This document shows positions 19,811-32,054 of a stretch of 64,000 bases of DNA, in pieces. The position numbers and the translations under genes are program-made. The stretch covers positions 905,780 to 969,779 of the forward strand of contig CAUYUJ010011558.1 in assembly GCA_963575745.1 (NCBI GenBank). Reading direction: 5' to 3'. The notes beneath the pieces were generated by a model. That model was given only the letters and a program-made list of their open reading frames with translations. It was not told the DNA's origin and made no database searches. The DNA is from Prorocentrum cordatum. Lineage: Eukaryota > Sar > Dinophyceae > Prorocentrales > Prorocentraceae. How positions within the stretch are numbered: the first letter of the stretch is position 1; each line of letters starts with the position of its first letter.

Positions 19811-22270
19811 AGTGACATTGCGGATGGGCGCACGCGCGTATGGAGGTTGTCGCTTATAGTAGGTGAGAGCTCTTGCCAGCTCACCATGTTCTTCAAAGGG
19901 CTACAACTCTAGGAGCTCTTCACCTCCGCTGTGCTGAGCGTCCCAGTCGCCTGCTGAGCTTTTGCGTCGCTTGCTCCATGCGACGAGCCGTAGCCCTGAA
20001 TCTTCCTTTGGAAGGGCCTGAAAAGATTGCCATGTCGGTGTTGCCTTTTTGGACACTCTCTGATCGGTTCGGTTCGGCGCGTGGGTTGCGGTGTGGATGG
20101 GCAATGGTATTTGTAGTTAGTCCTGGGACGGGTGCTTGCAGTCCGCGGGGGGATCTTGTAGATTGTATCAGGGGCGCCCTGTAATTCGGGGGGGGGGCAT
20201 CTTATATTTCGCGGAGGTATTTGTAGTCCAGCAAGAAGTCTGGGGGTGGCACAGTCTCGGAGGGGGGGCACAGTCTGGGAGGCTCTCTTAGTTAAGCCCC
20301 TTCTCGAGGAAGTTCGATCTCTGTCCTCACCGTCTGGCGTCCCGTTGCCTCCCATTGCCTCCGGTGGCCTCTCGTAGCGTCCCGTTGCCATCCCTATCCC
20401 TGTCCTTTCTGTCCTTATCCCTGTTCGACATATCCTGGTGTTTATTTCTAAATACTCAGCTCGCAATGCCCAGCCCCATGTCCGTACGGCTTTCGCACTC
20501 TGCCGCCGGCCCCCGCGCTGTCAGAATGAAGAATGTTGGAGCCGTGTCGGGGTGTCTGGGCGGCAGGTCGCGGCGGCCGACTGCTGGGGCCCGCTTGCAC
20601 TACTGCTGCTGCTTCTCCCATTGCTCTCTCCTCCCCTGCTGCTTCCCTCTTCTTTCCCTAGCCGCGGGGCGACCTTCTCGTGCTTGTAAAAAAGTGACGG
20701 GGTGTCTGGGCGCCGTCTTAAAGACATTAAGGAACATCATGCGATGACGGATAAGAATCAACAACATAGATTGAGATGCTGGTGCTAGTATTCCATACTG
20801 TTTTACATGTTTGGGAATGCTCCCCGCCCGTTTCGAATGCTCCCCGCGCTCTGCCGCGCGGACAGGAACCGTTCACTTTAGGAAGCAGGAAATAGTATCA
20901 TAGCGTTGGGGACTGAACACTGAAGCACACGGAGATGGACACCTGAGCCGCGCAGTCTCATGGCCCCACAGGGGGCCGGCGGATCCCTAGCCTCACGTCC
21001 CTACCCGTATCCTTGTCCCGACCCCCTTGTCGTAGCCCCATCTCGTGGCCGCCCGTCGCATCGTGACCCCCCGCCGTGGCCCTCATCGTGATTGTCCTTT
21101 TGTCGCCAAGTGTGGTGTCTTCGCACCGCGGAGGGCCCTGGGCTCGTCCCCGCCGCCGTCTGCCCACTGCGGAGCCGGGCCCGCCCTCCCGCGGCGGCTG
21201 CCAGCCTCGCTACAGAGCCTTCCCAGCGAGGAGAGCCCTGGCGGGCTGCTGCGGGTCTTGCGCGCCAGGGACGCTAGCGCGGAGGAGCTCCTCCTCCTCC
21301 TCTGCCCGCTTGCCTCTTTATGCTCCTCCTGTTGTCACCGCCCTCCTCCTCGCTCAAACTGTTCTTCGCATGCCGATTCGAGCTTCTGTCAGGCGGCCCA
21401 GCTCCCAGACAGAACAGAAGGGCCCTCTAGTGTAGCTCCAGTTGCTGAGGAGAGACTCGCGGTCTCCTACCGAACACCTGCAGTCAAGACTCACGGCGCC
21501 TTGAGCTCGGGAGGCGCTACAATTTCCGCGCCGTTCCTTAGATCTAGATCGAGAGACCCATTCGTGGCCGAGGGTCGCCATGGCGAGAAAAGCTCCTTTG
21601 TTACTTCTTCTGCGTTCCCCTATGGTCGCACGCTGACTGTACCTACCTACCTCCTCCTCCTCGCAAGCTTCCCCGTGGACGATCCAAAGAAGCTGGTCGG
21701 AAGTTATAAATCAAAGCTCGCCAGAGCTACATAGCTACGCAACACCACCCACCACCGCGCCATTCACTGCGCGGCATTGTTCCAGCGGTGTTGCTCGGTG
21801 GCGCTTCCCGACTCGTTGCCGAGATACCCCCCGTGTGTCGAACACGTGATTCAATTTCTCTTCCTCCCTCGTTCCTCCCCTCGCTCCCCCATCGATCCTC
21901 CATCATCCCACCCCCTACGCCGCAGCCGCCGCCGCTATCGTCGTTGGCGTCGTTGGCGTCGTCTCGCCGCCGCCAGGGTCTATTTGGACCCGATCCATCG
22001 GAGTTGTTATTCAATCTCGGTGGCCCCGATCCGATCCGATTCCGGTTGTCCCATAATTCGAGGCGGTCGGTGATTTCCACGGAGCCGTTGTTCATCATGG
22101 AGCCGCAGATGTGGTTCGATGTCGCGACCGTGCCGAACGAACGAACGAAATGCCATACGCCAGAGCGCGTGGGCAAAAGAGGACCATGCCAGCCAAGGCT
22201 CACCGCTTTGCGGGGGCGGCTGCACGTCGGCTGCCTCTTAATTCACACCGTGCGCTGCTTGAGGACAAGG
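19811..22270. other. Intergenic, no gene recognised
   Basis: G-rich stretches at 20180-20290, a run of GTCCCGTTGCC-like pentamer variants at 20330-20430 and CT-rich tracts at 21850-21960. Frames of up to about 230 codons occur but have no recognisable domain or codon coherence. Confidence 0.45.
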
Positions 22271-25200
22271 GTTGAGAGGAGGAGGAGGAGGAGGAGGAGG
22301 AGAGAGACACGCAACATCAATCACAAATCTGCGCCAGGCTGCTGGCTCACATACATACGCGCTGCATTATTGCCTCGTCCGAAGAAAAATGCGGTGCGAC
22401 AACTTTGTACAAGCACTGCGCCCATGCATTTTTTGGCCGGCCTCGTGCTCGGGCACATGCGTCTGTAGCTGGCCGCGCGCTTCCGGGTTGGAAGGTGAGG
22501 CGGCGCAGAAAATCAAAGTCTGTCGCCCTACATACTTTCCCATACCACAACAGCTGATGCCTCAGAAGTTGCACTGTGTAGCGCTGTTGGCCTGCTTGCA
22601 AGAGCACTTGTTCGTTAGATACTCTTGAAATGTATGCGTGAGGAATGTGCAGGATTCGACGTAGGCACCTCGCTTGGAAACCGTCTAATCTTCTGCGTTC
22701 AGCTTTGTTGAGCCATGCCGAATTCAGCGAATACATGACCTTATTAGTCACCAGCGCTTGAAATACTTGAAGCTTTCTGGTAGTACTGATTGCCGCATGC
22801 TTCCAGGCGCGGCTGTGTCTGCAGAACTCACCCCATGCGGCTCCGAACCTCTTTCCCAACTCCCCGCGCAGCTGGCCAGAGTTTGAAAGCGTGGCCCCGA
22901 GGTAGACCATTGTGTCTTTTGCTGGGATTTGCTCGCCAGAAGGGCGTCAAGAGCGACATGTCGCAACGAACCGGCATGAGTTGAAATTTATCCCAATGTA
23001 GTTCCATGCCAACTCGTGCACCTGCTTTAGAAATCGCGCGCAACAGACTTTGTAGATGGTGTGGATTGCGACCCGCGAGCAAGGTGTCATCCGCGTACAA
23101 CAATATACTCAAGGACCCGTCTGCTACAGCTCGTCGTACTTCCGCGTCTCCGTGGTGTGTGGCGCTCCGCAGTACCATCGTCATTACCATAATGACTAAG
23201 AACGGCGAAAGTGGGCAACCTTGTGATATCCCAGATAATTGCTGTCGTTCTGATGACCGGTGTCGTCCATCCGCCACGCTGAATTTTCTGCCCTCGTAGA
23301 TGTGGCCAATAATTGTAAGGACGCGCCGAGGGACTCCAAATTTGTGCAAAGCTTCCAGCAGCGCCTCGACGTTCAACGAGTCGAAAGCTTTCTTCCAATC
23401 CAAAGCGACAAATGCAATACCTCCTTGTTTGTCTGCGTAAGCCAAATCAATATACCGGCGAACAGCGTGTATAGCATCCGATGTCCCGCGCTCTCGTCGG
23501 AAACCAAATTGCGTTGGCGATAATTTGTCCTCTGCCCCTGCGTTTTGTAGACGCCGAAGAATAAGACTAGCTATGAGCTTGTACGCGACGCAGAGGAGGC
23601 TGATAGGGCGGTCGTTGTCGCAGTTGTCGACGGCACCTTTGTTTTTATATATCGTTGAGATAATCGATTTCTTCCAATCGTCCGGCACGGCCTCCTCGTT
23701 CCAACATGTGTTGCACAGGTCTGTAATCCACTCCAGTCCGCCTGGGTCTGTAGCAATAGCCTTCCAGTACTCTGCTGGGATATCGTCGACACCAGATGCT
23801 TTGCCACGTTTGAGCTGCTTGATTGCTTTGCCAACCTCCTCTTTCGTAAAGTTTGCTTCCGAAGCCGGCAATGGATCTCCAGGTGAGACGTCTAGAAGCT
23901 CTGCTGTCCGTACTTTCCACTGCACTTTCTCCAGGTACTCAGCCATTGTCTCTGCTCTTTGTGTGTTGTCCACTAACTCCCCACTCATATTTCTTAGCCT
24001 CCCTTGGCGTCGTGGCTTAGGCCGGCAATGCTTTTTCAGAGCGTCCCAGCTGCCTGTCGAAATTTGCTCATCAACCCAAACTGTTTCATCTTGCTTGCAC
24101 GCGTTGCGCACCGCTTTCATCAATCTTCTCTCCTCGGTTATGTCGTTGGCCTCTCGGGCCTCGGTACGGCGGCGAATTAGATCAAGAGTGCGTTGTGTAA
24201 TCCATGGCTTGATGCTCTCCTCCTGGCGCGTCGGGAGCGCGCTGGCAGCAGTTTGCGTTGCTGTTTTTCCTCTTTCCCACATGTCTTGAATATCAGCCGG
24301 CGGCCCAGGAAACGATGAAATCGTCCCCATAAATTTGCTCACATATGCCTGCAGTACTCGTGGGTCTTGCATGCCATTTCTGTTCGGCCGTCCCGTTTCC
24401 CGCGGTTTCTGTATGGAATATTGTATAGCCATGTCTGCCACAACCAAATAATGGCCTGTGGCCAGGGCCGCTTCCCGATGACTTCGTAGCGCAACGACTT
24501 GATGCCGCAAATGTGCGTCACATAATAGTAAGTCCAAAATGTTGTAGCTGTCTTCTGCTATGTCCCCCATTGGCAGGGCACCCGCTTCCATGAACGTGAC
24601 TTTTTCTTCCAATGGCTGCGATATAAATGTATTCACAATTTGTAGGTCACCACTCGTGCAGAGCTCCATCATCAGATCCCGGTTCGGCTGCTCAACTTCG
24701 TGCTGTGCGCGACGTCCCCATCCAAACTCTCCCAAAATTGCGTCTTCTCCTGGATCGGCTTTCCCCACTCTGGCGTTGAAGTCGCCAATGATGAGTTTGC
24801 CAGCGGCGGCATTGCACGACCGGTATGTCGAATCCAACGCTGTGTAGAAATCGCGTCTTTCATGGAGCGGCGTGAGGTTGTGAGGCGCGTATCCGGTGAT
24901 AATGGCCAGCGCCCCCATGCCAGTCTTGATCTTTAGCCAAGCCAGTCTGCCTGATATTTGTTTATATGCTTTGACTCTTCGTCGGCTTGCTGGTGAAATG
25001 ATGTATCCAACGCCTGTCCAAGTACGCTCATTTGTGTCTTCGCCGGACAGGATAATCTTGTACCCGTCGACCTCGTAAACTTCTGTTTTTGCGCGGCGGG
25101 TTTCCTGTAGAGCTAAAATGCCAATGCCACGCTTGTCCATATGCGATATAATTTCAATAGTTTTCGTATCATTAAGTCCTCGAACGTTCCATGACGCCAC

Positions 25201-25275
25201 TTTGATTGCAGTCGTGTCGTTGCTGGGAGGCGGAGGGGGAAGGGGAGGGGGAGGGGGAGGGCAGTCCTGATGCAG
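22270..25275 (-). mobile_element. Non-LTR retrotransposon (LINE), nearly full ORF2
   Basis: On the minus strand the element runs from a GGGGGA-rich tract (25225-25262) to a (CTC)n simple-repeat tail (22272-22310). It encodes an apurinic-type endonuclease, reverse transcriptase and C-terminal region in one long frame with a single shift. No separate ORF1 was seen upstream, so the 5' end is probably truncated. Flanking target-site duplications could not be identified with confidence. Confidence 0.85.
22347..25200 (-). pseudogene. LINE endonuclease-reverse transcriptase, one frameshift
   Basis: Starting at 25200 the frame begins MASWNVRGLND, the usual start of an APE-type endonuclease. It continues with LALQETR, a catalytic IIGDFNARVG and LDLLLCDAHL, then the reverse transcriptase: LKRGKASGVDDIPAEYWK, FGFRRERGTSDA, ALDWKKAFDSL (first catalytic Asp), ISQGCPLSPF and YADD at 23086-23097. 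Near 22941 a single-base change in CGCCCTTCTGG shifts the frame; reading continues at MVYLGATLSNSGQL and runs to 22347 through RRILHIPHAY and a GRPKNAW motif. Apart from the shift, all catalytic residues appear intact, so the copy is young. Codon use is lower in GC than in the host genes. It is not in a transcribed context that I can recognise. Confidence 0.9.
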
Positions 25276-25740
25276 CTGTTCGTCAACATCCGTAATATCA
25301 GTGTCTGGTTGATTACCAAATCCGGTGGACTTCGTTCTTGGGATACTTCTGGTTCTGGTAACTATTCGACGCAGTCAGGTTCGACTCGACTTCTCGATTC
25401 GATGCTGGCCGATCTTGGCCACCGCCACCGCTGTCGTCGGCGTCGTCGGCGCGATCCCCAGACGCCAGGCGTGTTTATAGGAAGAGAGCGGAGGTATCCG
25501 TTCTCCGTTCCCAGCCTCCCGGGGGGCCGTTTTCGGGTTCCAGGGCCGTCATGGAACGATTCAGAAGGAAAACCGGTCCCGCAGAATCTCCTCGTCCACC
25601 ACCTTGAATTTGTTCATCCTCCATGCCTTTTCCTTATCAATAACTCCTCCTTGCCGCACTCCCAGGCGCGTCGGTGGGGCGGTCGGGGCGTTTCACTTGA
25701 GACATCCTCCCCATTTGTGATCTTGAAGCTTGAAATTTGC
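25276..25740. other. Unassigned DNA after the LINE
   Basis: Contains TCGATTCGATGCTG near 25395, a short motif that also occurs near 28059, 33434 and 33659. No gene was recognised. Confidence 0.4.
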
Positions 25741-26140
25741 AACCGTTCACGGTTGGGGGGGCGGGCCGTTTTCAACATGTAGTTCTTTCTTCAGCGTTTC
25801 GCACATGTGTGATAACAGTTTGACATTGTTTCACGGATGGAGCCTCAGCGCCGCGTATAGGTTTCGTATAATCGTGCAGCAGTTCTATTGATGAAGGGCG
25901 GTTCGTGTTCAAAAGGTGGTTTTCGCATAAGCGCCGCGAACATTCGTCTTAGAGTTTGCAGTGGTTTCAAGCATGGAGGGCGGTTCATGTTCAACATGTG
26001 TTTCTCGCACTAGTCGCGCACATTCGTGTTAAGAGTTCGCAGCAATTTCAAGGATGGAGGGCGGTTTCTTTTCAAAATGTGGTTCTCGCCTATGCGCCGC
26101 GCACATCGTTTCAGAATATTGGAAACACTTTCGAGGGTTC
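25741..26140. repeat. About 82-bp tandem repeat, 3-4 diverged units
   Basis: Each unit carries GATGGAGGGCGGTT, TTCAACATGTGGTTCTCGC and CGCGCACATTCGT. The AGGGCGG marks lie at 25894, 25977 and 26058, spacing 81-83 bp, with an older unit to the left. Confidence 0.8.
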
Positions 26141-27259
26141 GTGCAGCGTGTTGAAGTCCCAGGGACTGTGATTTGGCTCGATCTACGATTTTCTATGATT
26201 TCCAGGACGAGACAGTCACGTTGATTCGAAGTGCTGATGTCCTAGGAACTGTGTTTTGGCAGGGGTGAAGATTCTGAAACGGTTGTCTTCCAATGGGGCA
26301 TTGTCCGGAATGAGAATACATTCGTGTGGGGATTGTGAGTAGGGAGCGTGGAGGGACGGTTTGAAGCAGCATCTTTGATACGTCTTGGATTTTCATGGGT
26401 CCTTCTCCTTCCCCTCATCGTCACCTTCGTCATCGTCATCCTCCTCATCCTCCTCCTTATCCTCCTCCGCTCCTCTTTCTTCAATCCAGCTGGTGTCGGT
26501 CTTCCAAAAAATACGATCTCGTTTCATTATCAGTTTTATTTCCGCACTTCCAGCTCTTCCACAATGGCGCTTCTGTTTCAACCTTGGCTCCATTTCCGTG
26601 TTCTCGGCAAGTTTGGATTGGAGATCTATGCCATGGTACGGGATTGGAGGGAGGCGTATGAAGTCAGATATGGCGCGATCGCGCCTCGCTTGCCTCTTTC
26701 TCCTCTCCTGGTCTAGACCTCTGGGGAGTCTACACAACGAAGAAGTCCCGGCGTCGCAGGACTGGTTTTTCGAGGTCAGCGTCGGCGTCGAGGCCAGAGT
26801 CGGCGTCGAGGCCATCGTCGTGGCCGTCGAGGTCGAGGTCGCTGTTGGCGCCGTGCTCGAGGTCGGAACGGCTTGCGCCTCCTAGATTATTTATCCTCAC
26901 CCCTTTCCTTCTCCGCCTCTCTCTTCTTCTTGAGCCTTGTCCCGGCTCGTCTCACAACCAGGCCAGGAACGCCCCCTCGCTCTGTCTTTTGGCCTTCCTA
27001 CGGCAGCCGCATGATTCCCCTTGTGAGTTGCCTCGGTACGCCCGTTTTGGGACCAACACGTACCGTGCACAAAACATCCGTGTCAATACGTTGCTTGTTG
27101 GTTCAACGTATTGGTCCACGTTGTGGCGAACGTATCGCGCCAGACCTACGTGTTGAGTTCCGTGTCCATTCGTTACGTGTTGCGTGTTGCGTATCGGCGC
27201 AGCAATGATCCCTTGTTTTCTGTTCTCCGTCGTCCTCCATTTCCCCTCCTCGCTTCCTC
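26141..27259. other. No gene; simple-sequence patches
   Basis: CTC/TCA-rich tract at 26400-26475 and a GTCGAGG/GTCGGCG minisatellite at 26770-26860. 27030-27200 has repeated ACGTGTTG/ACGTATTGG variants. No supportable exon. Confidence 0.45.
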
Positions 27260-27600
27260 TGGCTGGCGCACGACGACAAGGACAAGGACGCCAACGCGAG
27301 CGCCGACGTCGAACATGACGACTCCGACGCCGATGAAGACGACGCCAACGATGACCGAGCCGGTGCCGGCGCCGACGCTGACAATCACGGCGGCAGCATT
27401 GATCACAAACCCGAGGGCGATGACCACGGCGACGGCGACGACCACGACGTCGACGGCGGATCCGACCACGACACCGGCGACGACAACGGCCTCGACGACG
27501 GCGCCGACCGCGATGCCGACGACGACGGCAACGACCATGACGCCGACGACGACGCTGACGACAGCGCCGACGGCCACGACCGCGCCTGGAGCGCCGACGC
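27260..27600 (+). repeat. GAC/GCC-rich minisatellite
   Basis: Units of GACGAC, GCCGAC and ACGGCG give an Asp-rich frame (DDHGDGDDHDVDGG) and a Thr-rich frame, both open across the tract. An acidic-linker exon is possible, but no flanking domain supports it. Confidence 0.6.
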
Positions 27601-28335
27601 AGGAGCTGCTGAGAGATCTTCACGCCGAGCGCCTGCTGCGACGCCAAGAGGGCGCTAGCGCCGCCGCCGAGCGCGAGGAGTATTTTTCCAGGGGCAGCGC
27701 AGGGTCCATTTCAATCCGATCGATCCGACTCGGTATCGATTTCGGACGATTCGATCCGAATCGATTTCGATTTTCTTACGATCAGGTGTGCGCGCGGACA
27801 TTTGGGCGTAAGCTTCCCGCGAATGGTCGCGCGAAAGCGCCCGCTTCTCCACGCGGTGTGCCACGCTGGCGGCCCGCTTTGGCCACCGCGTGAGGTGGCG
27901 ATGGCTCTTGCGTAAGACCCGTTTCTGTTCGCCGTTCAGTACGGCCCAATGTTTGCATGGGTTTGTTGTGCATCTTGGTCATGCCGATTCGATTCGATTC
28001 CGACCCCATGCCGATGCAGCCCAATTTGACGCACACGTTGCGCCGATCCGACTTCGCGATTCGATGCTGGGTTTGCTTGCAACGCCACGGGGGTCCAGTC
28101 ACAGTCAAGGATCTCTGGGCCGTCGAGGTCTGGAAGTTTTGCAGCATCTGTGTTGGTTCCCCGAGAATCTCGCCTCGGGATGCTTTCCAGTGGCTGCGCC
28201 GCGCCGGCACCTGCTCTTGCACACGTAGCACGCAGGAGATCTGAGTCTCATCCCCCTTCGCCTCCACGTTCAACGCCTGTGAGACCCGCCAGACATGCAG
28301 CGCTGGAGCACATGGCCACGGGGCGGCCGCGCCGA
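27601..28335. other. Non-coding with GATTCG-type motifs
   Basis: 27710-27780 and 27980-28070 repeat ATCCGATTCGATTCC-like words. 28185-28215 resembles the start of dispersed repeat R7 (CCAGTGGCTGCGCC). No gene was recognised. Confidence 0.4.
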
Positions 28336-28524
28336 GACTACCAACTGGCGGCCCCCATATCACACGTCACGCAACGCACGCGGCGACGCGCGGCAACGAC
28401 GGGGCGGCGGGGCCGCCGAACATGGCGAGCGGAGAACTTGAAGCCGTTCGTGACGGGGTCCACAGAGTATGGCTGGTCGGCGAGACTGGCAATGTCATGC
28501 TTGCCCCCCGCGTTGCAGAGCTCC

Positions 28525-29159
28525 TTAGATGGGCATTGCATCCCGAGTCCATGGCGCGGCAGAAGGCATTGGCGTGGTTGTCTCCCATCGTGAACAGGCG
28601 CACCGCGCCCTCCTGCAGAGCTGGCCCGCAGCAGATCCTCCAGTCGGGCATCTAGTTTTCGACGCCTCCACCGCCGTGCAATTTGACGCGTCTGCCCACG
28701 AAAGCTCACTTTTGAATCCGCCGCTCGCCGCAGCAAAGCGCCGACGCGCGTAAGATATTAACGCCCCGATTCGGCGACGTTTTCGCAGCCGCCGCAATCG
28801 CGGTAAGCTGCAGCCGAGTGGAAACATTTTTGCCATGCTCATGGCACTCGCATAGGCGAATCATCGTGACGCTGCGGTTCTTCGCGCGTATACGCATTGT
28901 CCGCGAGGCCCTAAGACGGGCGCCACGTGCGCGCTGCGCTTTGCGCGTGTGGGCCGCAGCCCTGGTGCGCAGCGAAAACGCAATTAGCATGGGTGGACCT
29001 GCGGGGGCGCCAGGGCTCAGGAACAGCCCGCAGATGGCTCGCAAGGCCAAGCTCCGCCAAGCGCGCGCGCATCAAATTCCGCCCTAGCGCCAAGGTACCC
29101 TTCGCGGTGCTCATGCGCATAATGGAGGTAAACTCACCCTTCGAAGCGGGCGCCGCCAT
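28525..29159 (-). CDS. Possible 3-exon gene of unknown function
   Basis: On the minus strand an ATG at 29159 encodes MAAPASKG up to a consensus donor GTGAGT (29137-29132). A CAG acceptor at 29001-28999 resumes in frame with PPMLIAFSLRTRAAA and a basic, Arg-rich stretch to a GTGAGC donor at 28709. A third exon from 28651 would join in frame and stop at 28525; alternatively a different frame of the same DNA runs to 28338. No family was recognised. The phases fit, but short exons with common splice words can arise by chance, so this is a weak prediction. Predicted length is about 145 residues. Confidence 0.27.
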
Positions 29160-30175
29160 TGCGCCGCGAGCAGTTGCGCAGGACCTAACCTCGATTGCCT
29201 AGATAGTTGCAGCTGCTCGTTGTCAGCGATGCGAGCTGCAGCCCAACGCAGTCGCGCGAATGGTGGGGGCGATCGCGCGGGAGCTGCAGGTCGGCGGGCT
29301 CGCTCGCGATCGCCCCGCCCTCTATGGCCCCGCCCAAGCATTGCGTATGCCGCCCCCCTTCCCCCATACTTCCCATCCATTTGGTATCGCATCACGTCTC
29401 CTTCTTTCCCGCCCCTGAAACGCAACTATTCAACCAGCAGAAACAGCAAACAATAGACCCGCATAGCGGCAAAAAACAACACGCTACGCCTTGGGGCTCA
29501 TAAGTGAAGAAGCCAGCGGCGCAGCGGACATGGGCACGTCTCGGTAAACCCATGGCGTTCAACGCTGGGACATGCGGGGCCGAGCGACATTCGAAGTAGT
29601 CGTACGTCCTTCATCATGATCAGAGTTGCGGCGCTGACAACAGATGTTTGAGCGCTGTCTAAGCTCAATATCCAAGGTTGCGGGTCCAAGACACATGCTA
29701 CATGTTTTTCCTTTGTACATGGTCAGGCCTGCGAAACCTATAAAGCACAGTGCACGTTTTTTCCAGCACTCGTAACGGTGTCGCTGATATCATGTTCCGC
29801 CATGTTAAACCATGCAGCTTCAGCACGCGTCTTGAAAATCTGCGAGCCCAGGTTGCAATGTAACGTGGTTCAGGTGTTATCGTTGAGATGTCTTCATCTT
29901 GAGGTGAATGCGTTTAGCAATACATGCAACTATGCGTACAACAGCACGGAACAGTTGCAAGAGTGATGCTAGCAGGTTAGCCGCTTATGCCGTGATATTA
30001 TGTGTTTTCGTACATGAGCGTGGTTATACGCGGTTGAACATTGTTAACAGTGTGTGGCCGTAGCTATATTAATGGAGTCACAACGTTGGGTGCGTCTACA
30101 AACACGTGTGTTGCATTCACACACGACCAGCGAAAACAACCCAGAACCAACGTTAACCTAAGCGGGGGGCCGCTC
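29160..30175. other. Nothing recognised
   Basis: 29480-30150 is closer to balanced base composition than its neighbours and has no repeats or long frames. No exon could be supported. Confidence 0.45.
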
Positions 30176-30540
30176 CCGTGCTCCCATTGTCAGCAGGGGG
30201 GGGCAGGGGAGGAAGTGGGGAGGTTGGGGGAGCTTTGAGTTCCCCTTGTCCACCGGGGGGGACCACTCGCCTGTCCCCCCCTCCACGTCCACAGGGGGAC
30301 CAGGCGTGGAGTGGGGGAGCATGGCGTTCCCCTGATCCACAGGGGAGACCACCCCTTGTGTCCCCATGTCCGCACGGGGGGCCAGGGGGCGAGAGCGGGA
30401 GGGGGGGGGCCCTGATTTCCCCATGTCCGTAAGGCGGACCCCCCCTCCCTTTAGGACCCCCAGGCGACCCTCACCCCAGGATCCTCCCTTGGACACTCCT
30501 GGCGACCCCCCTTTGGGACCCCGCCTCCTTGTGGGGGGTG
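30176..30540. repeat. Degenerate G/C-run repeat
   Basis: Loose units of about 60-65 bp with TTCCCCTTGTCCAC followed by GGGGGGACCA, alternating C-runs and G-runs. No coding capacity. Confidence 0.6.
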
Positions 30541-30574
30541 GACCAAATAGAAGGAAAGAGCGTGTTCTACCGCT

Positions 30575-30795
30575 GCTGCGGAAAACCCGGGGGGGGTCAC
30601 TACCGGTTCGAACCCCTCCCCCCCCCCCCCGGAAAACCGGGGGGGTCACTACCTGTTCGAACCCCCCCCCCCCAAATTCATCATGAACATGAAAAGGGGA
30701 GGGGGTCGTTACCGGTTCGAACACCCCCCCCCTCCTCGAACTCGAAAACCGGGGGGCGTCACTACCGGTTCGAACCCCCCCCCCTCGAAAACCGA
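30575..30795 (+). repeat. TTCGAACC array, left arm of a large inverted repeat
   Basis: Four units of about 45-60 bp, each AAAACCGGGG, GTCACTACCGGTTCGAACC and a C-run. The same units lie in opposite orientation at 31336-31487. Confidence 0.9.
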
Positions 30796-31300
30796 GGGGG
30801 GGTGCGGACAGTGGTGGGGACGGTGGTGGTGGGGACAGTGGTGAGGGGACAGCGGGACAGTGGTGGGGACAGTGGGACAGTGGTGGGGACGGTAGTGGTG
30901 GGGACAATGGTGAGGACAATGGTGGGAACAGTGGGGACAGTGGGACAGTGGTGGGGACGGTGGTGGTGGGGACAGTGGTGTGGGGATTGGGAATGTGGTG
31001 GAATCAATAGGACAGTGGAGGGTACAGTGGTGGTGGGGACAGTGGTGAAGGCGGTGGCGAGGACGGCGGTGGGACAATGAAACAGAAGTACAGTGGGGAC
31101 AGTGGTGGGGACAGTGGTGGGGACAGTGGGACAGCTCAGTGGGACAGCGGAGGAGTCAGTGGGACAGTGGGGACAGCTGTGGGGATAGTCGTGGTGGCAC
31201 TGGTTGGGAGAAAGTGGGGGCGGTGGTGGAACCAGTGGGGACAGTGGTGGTGAGGACAGTGTTGCTGGGAACAACAGTGGGGGATGTGATCAGGACAGTA
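30796..31300 (+). repeat. GGTGGGGACAGTGG minisatellite
   Basis: Tandem GTGGGGACAGTG/GTGGGGACGGTG units of 12-15 bp fill the gap between the two inverted arrays. The strand is strongly G-rich. Confidence 0.9.
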
Positions 31301-31335
31301 GTAGGGACCGGGAGTCGTTTGCTGGCGGTGAGAGG

Positions 31336-31600
31336 GGGGGGTGGGGAGGGGTTCGAACCGGTAGTGACCACCCCCTCCGGTTTTCGAGGGGGGGGGTTCG
31401 AACCGGTAGTGACCCCCCCCGGTTTTCGAGGGGGGGTGGGGGGGGGGTTCGAACCGGTAGTGACCCCCCCCGGTTTTCGAGGGGGGAGAGGGGTGGGTGG
31501 GGGAGGGGTTAGGGGAGGGGGGGGGGGGTTGCCGGGGAGAGGGGGGGGGGTCCAGCAGGGGGGGGGGGGATTTTCGGGGGGGGGGGACCCCGAGTTCCGG
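31336..31600 (-). repeat. TTCGAACC array, right arm, plus G-runs
   Basis: Three units of GGGTTCGAACCGGTAGTGAC, C-run and GGTTTTCGAGGGG at about 31349, 31395 and 31448, inverted relative to the left arm. 31490-31590 is mostly poly-G with short breaks. Confidence 0.9.
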
Positions 31601-31740
31601 AGGAAAAGGGTGGCAATTTCCCACAGTAAAGCGGCGGTGGATCACGCTCTCTCTACTGGGGTCCCCTGTCTACTCCATTACGACGTTGTTCGATTTCTGT
31701 CTGGCTGGATCGCTTGAGAAGGAGGACCCTGGGAAAGGGG

Positions 31741-31773
<33 letters not shown>

Positions 31774-32054
31774 TCAAGAAGAAAAGGGGAGCAGCGACGG
31801 CGACGAGTCAAACGGAAAAACGTCTCACAAACGCCGACAGGGTCGGTGGATTTTCGCAGCGAGGGGAAGCTTTCTCAGAGAGTTCCGGAGCGCTCTGAGA
31901 AGGCCGCGACGCCTGATACATCCTCCAGAGCACCCCGGATCTCAGAGATCCCAATTTTGTCTCGGTCCGATGTTGTCCCTGTCTTGTCTTCGTGTTACCT
32001 TGGTGGCCAAAATTTGCAAAATTGTTATTCCCTAGGTATTTCTATCACAGTGGG
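31601..32054. other. Non-coding with (GAC)n tract
   Basis: 31741-31772 is (GAC)n. The rest shows no gene. GGCCGCGACGCCTGATACATCC near 31903 resembles 60572-60594 but is too short to call a repeat family. Confidence 0.4.

Noticed and set aside
27212-27660. Asp-rich acidic protein gene
   Set aside because: The Asp frame and a Thr frame are both open over a GAC/GCC repeat, and no start, flanking domain or splice pair supports either.
30575-31490. tRNA genes suggested by GGTTCGAACC
   Set aside because: The motif is a palindrome embedded in G/C runs; no acceptor stem, A box or anticodon arm can be drawn around it.
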